From positions 22,704,001 through 22,768,000 of the forward strand of contig NC_092340.1 of the NCBI RefSeq assembly GCF_046630445.1: DNA of 64,000 nt, given 5' to 3'. Of the stretch, positions 33,390-44,800 are shown piece after piece (positions within the stretch are counted from its first letter, which is position 1; each line of letters opens with the position of its first letter). Source of the stretch: Rutidosis leptorrhynchoides. Taxonomy: Eukaryota; Streptophyta; Magnoliopsida; Asterales; Asteraceae. The position numbers and the translations under genes were made by a program. The notes under the pieces were generated by a model, which worked only from the letters and a program-made list of their open reading frames with translations, did no database searches and was not told the origin of the DNA.

Positions 33390-35457
33390 TTTACTTATTT
33401 TTTTTATTTTTATTTTGTAATTTGTAATTATTGATATGTTTAATACTTTTATTAATATTGTAATCATTTTTATAATTATCTAACTTTTATTCTTAGATTT
33501 TAATAATTTTTGAATGTGGGGTAATAAACCAAACTTCAAAAATATGTATATATGTTTGCAGTTTATCTTATGTACACAACAGGGTAAAACAACGCATTTT
33601 CAAAGACTGGCATTAAGTTCAGCAAAAGCAACTAATTTTGATGACAAGATGCAAAATATATGTGAAATAACAACAAGACGGAATGAACAAATGATGTGCA
33701 CCATTTATCATTCAGCAAACAAACGCCAATATATTTGGAAACTTTGGTAAAAATTTAATCATTTTCACACAAATCACCCTCAATAATTTAAATTGTTACT
33801 GATTTCTTGCAAATGAGGGCATTGCAAGATCTTAAGTGTGGGAAGGGGTTAAATTCTTTCGGATTTTAAAAATTTTTATATTAAACACTTGGTTACCATT
33901 AAAATACTAGTAAAGCAGTAGTTGTATTAGAATCTAGTGCTCTCTGATAAAAAAAGAACAGCCCTAGTCTTATATACTGACTACCCAATTCTAGTAAAAT
34001 TTTTCAAAATTTTCAAATAAATGAATTCAAAATCATGTTTATACATATTTATGAACGATAAAACTAGGTTTTAACACCGAAATTATTGTTACCTCGGAAA
34101 GAACATAAATTGAGAAACAAACTAAAATGTTAAAATTCATTTAAAATGGAATAGAGGACGATAAAAAGAAAAATAAAAAGCCAAGTGTGGGAAAATTTAC
34201 CAAGTTATTTTAAACATATGCCACATATATTTGTAACAAATAACTGAAAATACTTTTGCTTTGGACTAAACTAAACTGTTTTACCCGATGAAAGAAAAGA
34301 AGAGATGGATCTACACGATGAATCAATTCCATCATTAAAAGGAAGTAAAGTCTTCCGAAAAAGACACGCGCTTCTTGATTTAGGTCATGAAGTTGTCGTC
34401 CAGACCAGCTGTAGGTTGACGAAAAATCTAGAAAAGTCATCACTAAAATCAGCTGGAAATCCACGGACCTCAGCATTAAACAGGGTCGCCAAGTGGTCAG
34501 ATTTATCCTAACCATGAGAAGGATTTATCTCGTACAATGGGGAGGCACCGTGCAAATTAGCTGGATAAGACTAATGAATCAGATCTCCAGAAAGGATAAT
34601 CTCCTTAAAGATTAAAAATCAGCTTTCAAAGACTGATATTACTCAATCCTAGAGATTGACCTTAAAGATTGAGAATTCAAACTCATGGAATTCGATGATA
34701 TCTAAACTCGAGCTTGAACGAGAAAATATTTTGATCAAAAATACAAACCGATTTGTTTTCTGAAAACCCTATTTTCAATGCGTTCATTACCATTGAACGT
34801 AAAATCCTAGGAATTCACCTGGAATTCATTAGGTCACCTGAACTAAATCAGGTGTCAACCGTAAGAACGGTGGTTGCATAGTGGTCAAAGACAGGACTTT
34901 GTGCCAAACCGACAAATTATAAGGGTGAGCTTTACTATTGCTCCTACCAAGGATAGTAATTGCGTCCGACACGTTATAGACCATAATCAAAAGCATGTCA
35001 CGGGACATTGCCTTAACAGTTGCTTGTTCAACGCTTTCCTTTACAACCGGACGGTAGTTTGCCGAAAGGTAATATACGGAACAAGTAAACTGGACGTGTT
35101 GCTTTCCTAATACAAGGTTAGCAAGTGGGTGACACAAAACCGCAAGTTTTGAGCTAAAATTTTCAAATCTGTAACCCACCAAACCCACAAAAATATTTTG
35201 CAAACACCGGTAAAGGGTTATCCCGGAAAACTTATCTAGGGTAAAAACTAGATTTAATTTTCAAAAGATCAAATGTTTTTAATAAAGATCCAATTTCCTT
35301 AATGGATCTAAATTTTTATAGTCATGTGGGACTGTAAACCATATCGTTACTACCATTGTTTATACCGCCATATAGAAATCACTGATGTACAAAGTGTGAA
35401 GAATAAAGAAGTGATTCTAGTATTTCAAGACGATATTGCTTGAGGACAAGCAACGCT
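33390..35457 (+). other. 3' noncoding region of element F
   Basis: No gene is supported. Contains two internal purine tracts (CTTAAGTGTGGGAAGGGG at about 33831, CCAAGTGTGGGAAAATTT at about 34181) and another CCGAAATTATTG repeat (34075). Blocks align with the 3' region of A on the opposite strand. Antisense ORFs at 34829-35203 and 34210-34515 are shadows. Confidence 0.7.
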
Positions 35458-35473
35458 CAAGTGTGGGAATATT
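35458..35473 (+). other. Polypurine tract of element F
   Basis: CAAGTGTGGGAATATT directly before TGATAATG of the 3' LTR. Confidence 0.75.
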
Positions 35474-37407
35474 TGATAATGCTAAAAACGAACATATATT
35501 TCATAGCATTATTCCTCAAGAAAGACACGCTTTTAGTTGCAATTGTTCTATTTACAAGTGATATTCGTTTAAATAATAAAAGGTGAAGACAAAAGACAGA
35601 TTCGACGAATTGAAGACGCAAACAACCAAAAAGCTCAAAAGTACAAAAGACAATCAAAAAGGTTCCAATTATTGATAAGAAACGTCTCGAAATCACAAGA
35701 GTACAAGATTCAAAACGCAAAGTACAAGATATTAAATTGTACGCAAGGACGTTCGAAAATCCGGAACCGGGACCAGAGTCAACTCTTAACGCTCGACGTA
35801 ACGGACTAAAAATTACAAGTTAACTATGTATATAAATATAATATAATATATAATTAATTATATTAATTATATATATATTATATATATATAATAAAAACCG
35901 TCGGCAGCAGGAAACTCCAAGGGTGTGAGCTGTAAATACCTCTCCGCGACTCGCGGAGTTTTAAGGCCATTTTGCCGCGAGTCGCGGAGCCCCAAATTTC
36001 AAGTCTGGCTATAAAGCCAACCGAATTCTGATCAAATTTAACCATCTTTTTCTCTTCCTCTTCATACGTAAATATATTTATATTTATAATTTATATTTTA
36101 ATTTTAATTATAATTCTAATAATAAGGGTATGTTAGCGAATGTTGTAAGGGTGTAAGTCGAAATTCTGTCCGTGTAACGCTACGCTATTTTTAATCATTG
36201 TAAGTTATGTTCAACCTTTTTATATTAATGTCTCGTAGCTAAGTTATTATTATGCTTATTTAAAACGAAGTAATCATGATGTTGGGCTAATTACTAAAAT
36301 TGGGTAATTGGGCTTTGTACCATAATTGGGGTTTGGACAAAAGAACGACACTTGTGGAAACTAGGCTATGGGCTATTAATGGGCTTTATATTTGTTTAAC
36401 TAAATGAAAGTTTGTTAATGTTAATATAAAGATTTACAATTGGGCGTCCCTATAAATTACCATATACACTCGATCGGACACGATGGGCGGGGTATTTATA
36501 TGTACGAATAATCGTTCATTTAACCGGACACGGGAATGGATTAATAGCCACTAGAATAATTAAAACAGGGGTGAAATTACATTCAAGGGTAATTGGTGTA
36601 ATTGTTAACAAAGTAGTAAAACCTTGGTTTACACGCAGTCGATAACCTGGTGTATTCATTAAACAAAGTATTAAAACCTTGTTACAATTCGAATCCCCAA
36701 TTAGTTGGAATATTTATCTTCGGGTATAATAATAATTTGACAAGGACACTTGCAATTTATATTTATGACTGATGGACTGTTATGGACAAAAACCAGACGG
36801 ACATATTGAATAATCCAGGACAAAGGACAATTAACCCATGGGCATAAAACTAAAATCAACACGTCAAACATCATGATTACGGAAGTTTAAATAAGCATAA
36901 TTCTTTTATTTCATATTTAATTTCCTTTATTTTATATTTAATTGCACTTCTAATTATCGCACTTTTATTTATTGTTATTTAATCGCACTTTTATTATTCG
37001 CAATTTCATTATCGTTATTTACTTTACGCTTTAATTTAAAGTCTTGTATTTATTTTATATTTTACATTAGGTTTTAACTGCGACTAAAGTTTTAAAATCG
37101 ACAAACCGGTCATTAAACGGTAAAAACCCCCCCTTTATAATAATAATATTACCTATATATACATTTGTATTTTTATAAAAGTAAACTAATATAGCGTTGA
37201 GCTTTGTTTAAAGATTTCCCTGTGGAACGAACCGGACTTACTAAAAACTACACTACTGTACGATTAGGTACACTGCCTATAAGTGTTGTAGCAAGGTTTA
37301 AGTATATCCATTCTATAAATAAATAAATATCTTGTGTAAAATTGTATCGTATTTAATAGTATTTTCCTAGTAAAATATAAGCTATTTTGTATACACCTCG
37401 TTCGACA
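35474..37407 (+). repeat. 3' LTR of element F (1934 bp)
   Basis: TGATAATGCT to CGTTCGACA. Palindromes at 35942-35958 and 35975-35987, TATAAA at 36010. Differences from the 5' LTR noted by eye: one A/C near 35528, one A/C near 35685, one C/T near 35799, and the 5' edge. Confidence 0.94.
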
Positions 37408-37470
37408 TCACTCACATTCCCTCAAGAAGACCAAGATCACAACCATCAGCAAGGAATGTTCGCTTTTTGA
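37408..37470 (+). pseudogene. C-terminal end of element B's protease ORF
   Basis: Twenty codons (SLTFPQEDQDHNHQQGMFAF) and TGA 37468. They continue B's frame interrupted by F. The following CGAGCCAACGACCTTAAACA and CTTCTCGGGAGGCAGCCCG words are typical of the region after pol in Athila elements. Confidence 0.75.
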
Positions 37471-38939
37471 AGCATCACTACGGTCGAGCCAACGACCTTA
37501 AACAAAAGCGCTTCTCGGGAGGCAGCCCGTGCAATAAAGTAGAGTAGAAGAATAAAGGATGACAAATGAACCGATAAAGAAGCAACGAAGCCAGCCGCAT
37601 CTGCTAGGGGTATTTCTTTCTTTTCGCTACTAGCTCAAGATTCAAAATATGTCACATCCTAGCTTTTCACTAAGTGTGGGATAACACCCAATAAAAACAC
37701 TAGACAAATACTCCCAAATCTTCAACTTCAACTCCTAAGTGTGGTACACTAGGAACATTGAGGACAATGTTCGTCTAACTGTGGGATGTTGGTATCTTTT
37801 TATGCTGTATTATAATAAACCATTACGAAGATTCCAAGTCCTTAAGCCAAATTTCAAAATTTTTGCAAAAGAAACCCTTTTCGAAAGAGTATTTTTGAAA
37901 ACCTAAAACGTTTGTCAATAAAAATAAGACTTAAGTAAGGCGGAATTCTTGTTAGATTGAAATCTCTAATAGAGCATTGCACGACTAAGGCATTATCGAC
38001 CTAAATTGATTATGGTGAGGCACCCCAAATAAGACCAGCATTCATCATTAATGCTTCACTATTTTCCATTGAGAGTGCCGATGTGTGCTCAGAATCGAAA
38101 CTTGCTTTAGATCTACATCTCCAAGCAGCGAAATGCGGTTCGGTTGTAATCAAAATAGCTACCCATTTGTCAAAACATAAACCTTCCACACCTCCACTAC
38201 TTCTACTCCACCACCACATCCATATCACCTTTACTATTTACTCGAAAAACCCAGAAAATGAGATTCCTTCCGAAAACCCGATGTTATAAACCTCTCAAGT
38301 ATCATAGCAAAGGTCTTGAAAAATTATACCGGCAAAAAGTTTCTCGAGATGAAGTCTAAAAAAAAAAATGATGATATTTTCAAGTTCTGAAAAAAGGAGC
38401 AGAACTAAATAAGAGAAATGCCGAAGAGAACTTGACCGAAAATGATTATCAAATGAAGAAAAAGTTCAAAAGTGCTTCTCAAAATACTTCAGCACTCCTA
38501 TCTATCCGAATAAAAGTCTGTATAAAGACTACATTACCCGTTATCTCACCCTTCGAAAAACAACACCACTCCAAAATTCCTTTCCCATCATTGACAAATG
38601 ACCTATAAAGCTGATATTACTACCGTTCTTGCATTAGCAGCAAGGATTTGAGTCTTTATCAAGCCTATGATGGGTGCAGCATGACTGGCTATGAGCGTAC
38701 TTCATTTCTTAGATCTATAGGGAACCCTAAACACCTGAGTGATTTGAGTGACCCGTGAAAGCTAGCCTATGTCATGTAACCTCCTCGCATGCTTGCAGAG
38801 ATAATTTCAAAATCCTAACATAGATGACTCACCTTATCTTTTTGCTCTTATAATAAAAGCAAACCGCTTAGGCTATTAGAATAGAAACACCGAAAAGATT
38901 ATTAAAAAATGAGAGTTTGCTTGAGGACAAGCAAAGTCT
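37471..38939 (+). other. 3' noncoding region of element B
   Basis: No ORF is supported. Contains repeated purine motifs CTAAGTGTGGGATAAC (37670), CTAAGTGTGGTACAC (37736) and a weaker TAACTGTGGGATG (37777). Confidence 0.7.
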
Positions 38940-38953
38940 AAGTGTGGGATATT
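38940..38953 (+). other. Polypurine tract of element B
   Basis: AAGTGTGGGATATT directly before TGATATCGGC of the 3' LTR. Confidence 0.75.
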
Positions 38954-39379
38954 TGATATCGGCTAAAAAGTCACATTTTCACCCCGGTATTAAGGCCCAA
39001 AAACAAGAAAGATTCGAAATTTATCGGCAAAATACCCACTTCGTCGGTTAGAATTGAAGAACAAGTAATTACGAAGGCGGTGCAAAAAGAATCAAGAGAA
39101 TCGGAGCTAAAACGAAGATTCTAGAGCGAAAATGGTGAAAGACAAGAAATCAAGTTACGATCCAGGGAATCAAGGCTGACCAGCACACCATACGGCTTGC
39201 CATACGGCCTGCCATACAGCCCGTCTCTATGGAAACGGCCTGCCATATACGCCCCACCAAGTGCCCTCACCATACGGCCAGCCAGCCATACGGCCTGCCA
39301 AATACGCCCCACCATACGGCCTGCCATGCGACCTGCCAGGCGTATTTTGGCAATTTTCAAGTCTATTTAATGGCTCTTT
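38954..39379 (+). repeat. 3' LTR of element B, left part (426 bp)
   Basis: Matches 15780-16205. Interrupted by copia element G after TCTTT (39375-39379). Contains the CATACGGCCTGCC cluster at 39185-39345. Confidence 0.94.
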
Positions 39380-40440
39380 TGAAGGTTTTCCATGTGCCCG
39401 AGAGACATATCTAATCAATGTGGCTAATATGTTATGATCCAAGTCGGGTCATACCCAATAACAAGCTTACCGACACCTTATAAGTATTAATCTTAACGAT
39501 TGGCTCATTAAATGAATACGCGACACTTGAATTTCAGAAAATCGGGTTTCTGAAATATAATCACTTGAGATAAATTATTTGGATAATTTATATATAATTA
39601 TTTATGGGTTTAAATAATTATGTTGTGTTATATTTTATAAAAGGATTATAAAATGTGAAAGTATCAAATAAAACCATGGGATTTTATGCATAAATTGCAA
39701 GTTTTATAAAAAAAAAAAGGTTCATGGTTTTATGAACCCCTCATGTGGCCGGTTTTAGAGGGCTAAATGGGACAAGCATGCTCTTGGTTTTTGGGCTTTC
39801 AAGGCTACACAAGTCCTTATGCACATGCTTGATGGTAGAACCAAGGTTTTGATTAAATTCACAAAGGCATAACACATAATCTTTTAAGTGATAAAAACTC
39901 TTTTCTTTTACATATGCTGGTCGACTTTTCCAGCAGAAATAGGAGAGGTTTAAGCTTATTAAACTAGCTTAATTCAAGTGAAAATAAAATCCTAACTAAA
40001 GGCATAGGTGTTGGGGTTATAGCTTGGGGTATAGCACACTTGAGGCTTCAAGTTAGAAGCTTTCTCAAGTCATCATCTTCATCAACTTCCTGCTCAATTT
40101 TGGAGCAGCTGCTGTTCGGTTTTGGAAGCCAAATAAAGTGGTCTTGAAGCTTGGTTTATTAGCTCATTAAGGTTCTAAGGTGTAGCCAAGTTAAAGGGTA
40201 GTGTTGGTGCATTATTTCTTCATCATTTCCTCTTTATAGCAGCCCTCAAACCTTAGTTTGAGGAGGTATAACATCCTTCCTTCTCTTGTTAATATGTAAG
40301 CATAATGTTCACAACTTGATCCATGGGATTTAGCTTTAAATTGGTTAAAGTTTAACAAGTAAAACTTGATAATTACACGCTTCCGTTTATAATGATTCTT
40401 AAAAGGTTTTAAGATATATCAAACTTGTTAAATCCCTACA
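39380..40440 (+). repeat. 5' LTR of element G (1061 bp)
   Basis: TGAAGGTTTTCC to CCCTACA. It contains an 11-base A-run and a GGTTCATGGTTTTATGAACC inverted repeat near 39719. Confidence 0.96.
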
Positions 40441-40441
40441 A

Positions 40442-40456
40442 TGATATCTAGAGCCG
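40442..40456 (+). other. Primer binding site region of element G
   Basis: TGATATCTAGAGCCG one base after the 5' LTR. It is related to, but not identical with, the usual TGGTATCAGAGC initiator-Met site. Confidence 0.5.
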
Positions 40457-41876
40457 AAGTTGTTGAAATATGCTTCGAATTGTTGTTTAAAACCCACTAT
40501 ATTTGCAATCTACTAACATGCATGAATGTAGATTGCAAAAACAAATGAGTTTTGGGAGGGTGTTTGATGAATGCCGAATTGTTAGGGCTCCAAAATTGGG
40601 TTTGGGCTCTTGCATTTTGGTCACAATTGGTTGCATGTTGATGTTCACAATCCTAGCCTTGACCGTGTGTTGATTGCATGCTATATTTGGTTGATTTATT
40701 ATTTATTTGGTTTGTAATTATAATTATTCAATGGCATGTAATAATTGTTCAATTGGTTTGTAATAATTCATTCATTTGGTTATGTAATTCATTTTATATT
40801 TGGTATGTAAAATAGAATAGGTTGTAATTTCATTTTCTAGATAAAATGTATTAGGATACATATTTTGTAAAAATGAAGATACAAGATGATGAAGACTTGA
40901 AGAACACAAGGTGCATATGGATGCAAGATTAAGTGGGAGATTTGAAATCTCCTACTTTGTATGATTAACCCCTTAACTGGTGACATTTGTTTTCGGCTAA
41001 ACAAATGTCCACCAAAATGGCTAGATTGTGAACACACTTATTTTGCATGTGTGGTTGTTTGTATGATTATTGTTTTGTATGTTTGGTTGATACAATTAAT
41101 CACAAGATAACAACAAACAAAACGACAATTTAATTGGTCAAATTAGACGTACTAAGTACATGCAAAATGGTAATTTAAATGGTTGAATTAAAATTGCAAC
41201 CAAAAACCTTAATAAATGGTTATTAAGAACAAGAAAAGGATAACGTATATAAAATGGTTTATATCAAGTAATTGGCTCAATTACAAGACATGAAATTGGT
41301 TTTTCATAAGTACCATACACTAAATGCATGTTGGTGTATGGCATAAAAGTTTTCTCAAACTAGAATTAATGAAAACTTAAAATCCCTTTTACAAACAAGG
41401 TAAACAAGTTTAACGCCATCCTATTTTGTGACACTTAAAAGTATTAGGGAACTCATGATGGGATAAAGGTCACCTAACCGTTATGAGCAAACTAATATGA
41501 TTAAGGTAAATTTCGCATGCTTGTGGGATAAAGGTCACCTAACCACATGTATGCTGAATTTACAAGTCTATACAAGTAGAACGACTTGATTTGGGAATCA
41601 TGAACTTAGGGTCACCGAAGCATGAGGAACAAATAGGCGTTGATGGGATAAATATGCCATGCAAAAGGATTGCATGATCTCATACTCTAGAAGTTGCAAA
41701 TGGATTGCAATTGTCATTTATTGACTACCTAGCTAAATCAAATTGCGGGATAAAGGTCACCTAACCAAAATTTGGTTTACCGTTGGATTCTAGAATTTAA
41801 TAATTCAATTTGATTTAAAGGGTATTGGATGTTAAATTAAAATTAATACTTAAACGAACTTTGTTAAATTTCGTAG
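40457..41876 (+). other. 5' leader of element G
   Basis: 1.4 kb without ORFs before the polyprotein ATG. Carries three identical copies of GGGATAAAGGTCACCTAACC at 41460-41479, 41525-41544 and 41747-41766. Confidence 0.8.
41460..41766 (+). repeat. Three identical 20-mers in G's leader
   Basis: GGGATAAAGGTCACCTAACC at 41460, 41525 and 41747, with unrelated spacers. AGGT and ACCT form short hairpin arms. Confidence 0.9.
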
Positions 41877-44800
41877 ATGGCCGCTAATAACAACAACAAC
41901 ATGCAAAACGCACCACTTAACATGAACAACCTATCGTTGCGGTCTCTCCTCGAGAAAGACAAACTCAATCATACCAACTTTATGGATTGGTTCCGCAATC
42001 TTCGGATTGTCCTCAAACAAGAGGATAAAGCGTATGTACTTGAGGACCCCATTCCCGATCAACCGGATGAGCATGATATGGAGGCAATGGCCTCTTACGA
42101 TAAGTATTGCCACGACTCCCTTCAAGTCTCATGCTTAATGCTTGGGACTATGATACCCGAACTCCAAAAGGATTTCGAGCATCATAGTGCATACGACATG
42201 ATAACGCAATTGAAGGAGATGTTCCTCCAACAAGCGCGTGTCGAGCGTTTCGAAACGGTTCGGGCGCTACATGCTTGTCGTATGGACGATACCCAATCGG
42301 TTTCATCTTATGTACTTAAGATGAAAAGCCTTATCGATCGTGCTAACCGCCTTAACCTAAACATATCTAATGAGTTAGCCACCGATCTTATCCTTAACTC
42401 CCTATCAAAAAGGTTTGATCAATTTGTAATTAATTACAATATGAATGGGATGGATAAGAGCATAGGTGAGCTTCACGGCATGCTTAGAACGGCGGAAACT
42501 AGCATGGGTAAAAGGGCTTTACCCGTGTTAGCAATCGATCAAGGTGGGTCAAAAGGTAACACCTCTAAGCCAAAGGTGGCCAAGAGAAAAGGACCCGCCC
42601 ATCAAGGCAAAGGGAAAGGGAAGATGGTTACCCCAACCATCAACAAGGCTAAGAAGCAAAAGGTAGCCGAGAAGGCAAACCCCAAAGAAGACCCATGTTT
42701 CGGTTGCGGTGAGATGGGTCATTGGAAACGAAACTGTCCGGTCTATCTTAAGGAGTTGAAGGACAAGAGGGATGCAGGGCAAACCTCAGGTAATATATAT
42801 ATGGTATATATAGAGCTTAGTATTACTTCTTCTAATACATGGGTATTAGACACGGGATGTGGAACTCATATTTGCATTTCTTTGCAGGGGTTCAAAAGAA
42901 GTGATCATAAGGCGGGAACATCAAGTCTCTATATGGGCAATGGTGCAAAGGTGCATGTTAAAGCTCAAGGAGATTTTATTTTGAAGCTTCCAAGCGGATT
43001 GGAACTTATTTTAGAAAATGTTTTGTATGCTCCGGATTTGTGTAGAAACATTATATCTATTTCTCGCATAAAACAATGTGGTTACGTTGTTAATTTTATT
43101 GATGATGATATTCATGTTTCTAAAGACAATGTATTCTATTTCAAGGCTTCGCCTTCAAATGGAATTTATGAATTGGTTCATGATGACGCATCATCGAGCT
43201 CTATATACCATACAAGCACCAAGAAACTCAAAAGGGATTTGAGTGATTCCTATTTATGGCATTGTCGCCTTGGCCATATAAACAAGAACCGAATGCATAC
43301 ACTTCAAAAGAATGGACTTTTGAAATCAAATGAACTAGACTCATTTGATGTATGTGAATCTTGTTTACAAGGAAAAATGACAAAAGCACCTTTCCAAGGG
43401 ACCTATGAAAGGGCTAAAGACTTATTGGGATTAATACATTCGGATGTATGTGGACCCTTTAAGCCCATAACTAGGAATGGTGAAAGATACTTCGTCACTT
43501 TCATTGATGACTTCAGTCGTTTCGGATATGTCTACTTGTTAAGACACAAGGACGAAACGTTTGAAGCATTCAAAGAATATCAAAACGAAGTACAAAATCA
43601 ACTCAATAGGACAATTAAGGTACTTCGTACCGATAGAGGAGGTGAATACCTAAGCGATGCCTTCCAAAATCATCTTAGGAGTTGTGGGATTATCTCACAA
43701 CTTACTCCACCCGGAACACCCCAACTTAATGGAGTTTCCGAAAGGAGGAACCGAACCCTAATGGATATGGTTCGATCTATGATGGCAAGAAGCTCGTTAC
43801 CTCTATCATTTTGGAGTTATTGTCTTAGCTCCGCGGCTCGTATTTTAAATATGGCCCCAACCAAGAAAGTGGAACGAACTCCTCATGAGATGTGGTTTGG
43901 AAAACCTCCTTCTCTTTCATACTTAAAGGTATGGGGATGTAAAGCTTATCCTAAGCGTTACGTCCCTAATAAGTTGAATGTTCGATCCACGAAGTGCATC
44001 TTCATAGGATATCCCAAGGATGATATGGGATACTATTTCTATGATCCAACCGAGCAAAATGTATTTGTTGCTCGAAAGGCTGAATTCCTTGAAACTAAGT
44101 TCCTATTGGAAGGAAATAGTGAAAGGAAGATAGATCTTGAAGAGGTTCAAGATCAAGTAGATGATACACAATTGGTTGACACTAGCACTCAACATGAAAA
44201 TGTCGAGAATGATCAGATGGATGATCAAAGTATACAAGATGTTCGCAGATCTGGTAGGATTAGTAATCCTCCTGAGAGATATGGGTTTCTCATGGATGAT
44301 TACTATGTGGTTGATTTGGATGAACCAACAAACTACCAAGATGCTTTATCAAGGATTGATAAAGATAAATGGCAGGAAGCCATGAACGCTGAGATGCAAT
44401 CCATGTATGACAACCAAGTTTGGGAACTAGTTGTACAACCTACTAGCTCCAAGTTAGTTGATTGTAAATGGATTTTCAAGATGAAAACCGACATGCATGG
44501 AAACTTAAATACATATAAAGCTAGACTTGTAGCAAAAGGTTTCACTCAAACTCAAGGGATTGACTATGATGAAACCTTTTCGCCTGTGGCAATGCTAAAG
44601 TCTATTAGGATATTATTTTCCATTGCCGCTCATTATGATTATGAAATATGGCAAATGGATGTCAAGACCGCTTTCCTAAATGGATATCTTGAGGAAGATG
44701 TCTATATGGTTCAACCTGAAGGTTTTGTCGATCCAAAACATCCTAACAAAGTATGTAAGTTAAAGAAGTCAATCTACGGATTGAAACAAGCATCTAGAAT

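Larger units (their letters stand above)
20614..37407 (+). mobile_element. Element F: near-intact Athila-type Ty3 retrotransposon (16.8 kb)
   Basis: Order: 5' LTR 20614-22541, primer site 22553, leader, gag-pro 23963-26407, pol 26408-29569, small zinc-knuckle ORF 29742-30158, spliced env-like gene 31366-33389, noncoding region, purine tract, 3' LTR 35474-37407. Athila assignment rests on the tRNA-Asp primer site, non-chromoviral RT/INT and a downstream ORF1/env-like gene. Only about three LTR differences are visible by eye in 1.9 kb, so insertion is recent. The 5' edge lacks the first 6-9 LTR bases and no target duplication is visible. Confidence 0.92.

Noticed and set aside
34829..35203. Antisense ORFs conserved between F (34829-35203, 34210-34515) and A (444-671, 1132-1377)
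   Set aside because: I aligned the first pair by eye. Most substitutions change the amino acid and few are silent, and A has an early stop. Shared frames follow from shared DNA, not selection.
38083..38289. 68-codon ORF in B's 3' region
   Set aside because: Low-complexity Leu/His-rich translation without homology; lies in Athila 3' noncoding sequence.
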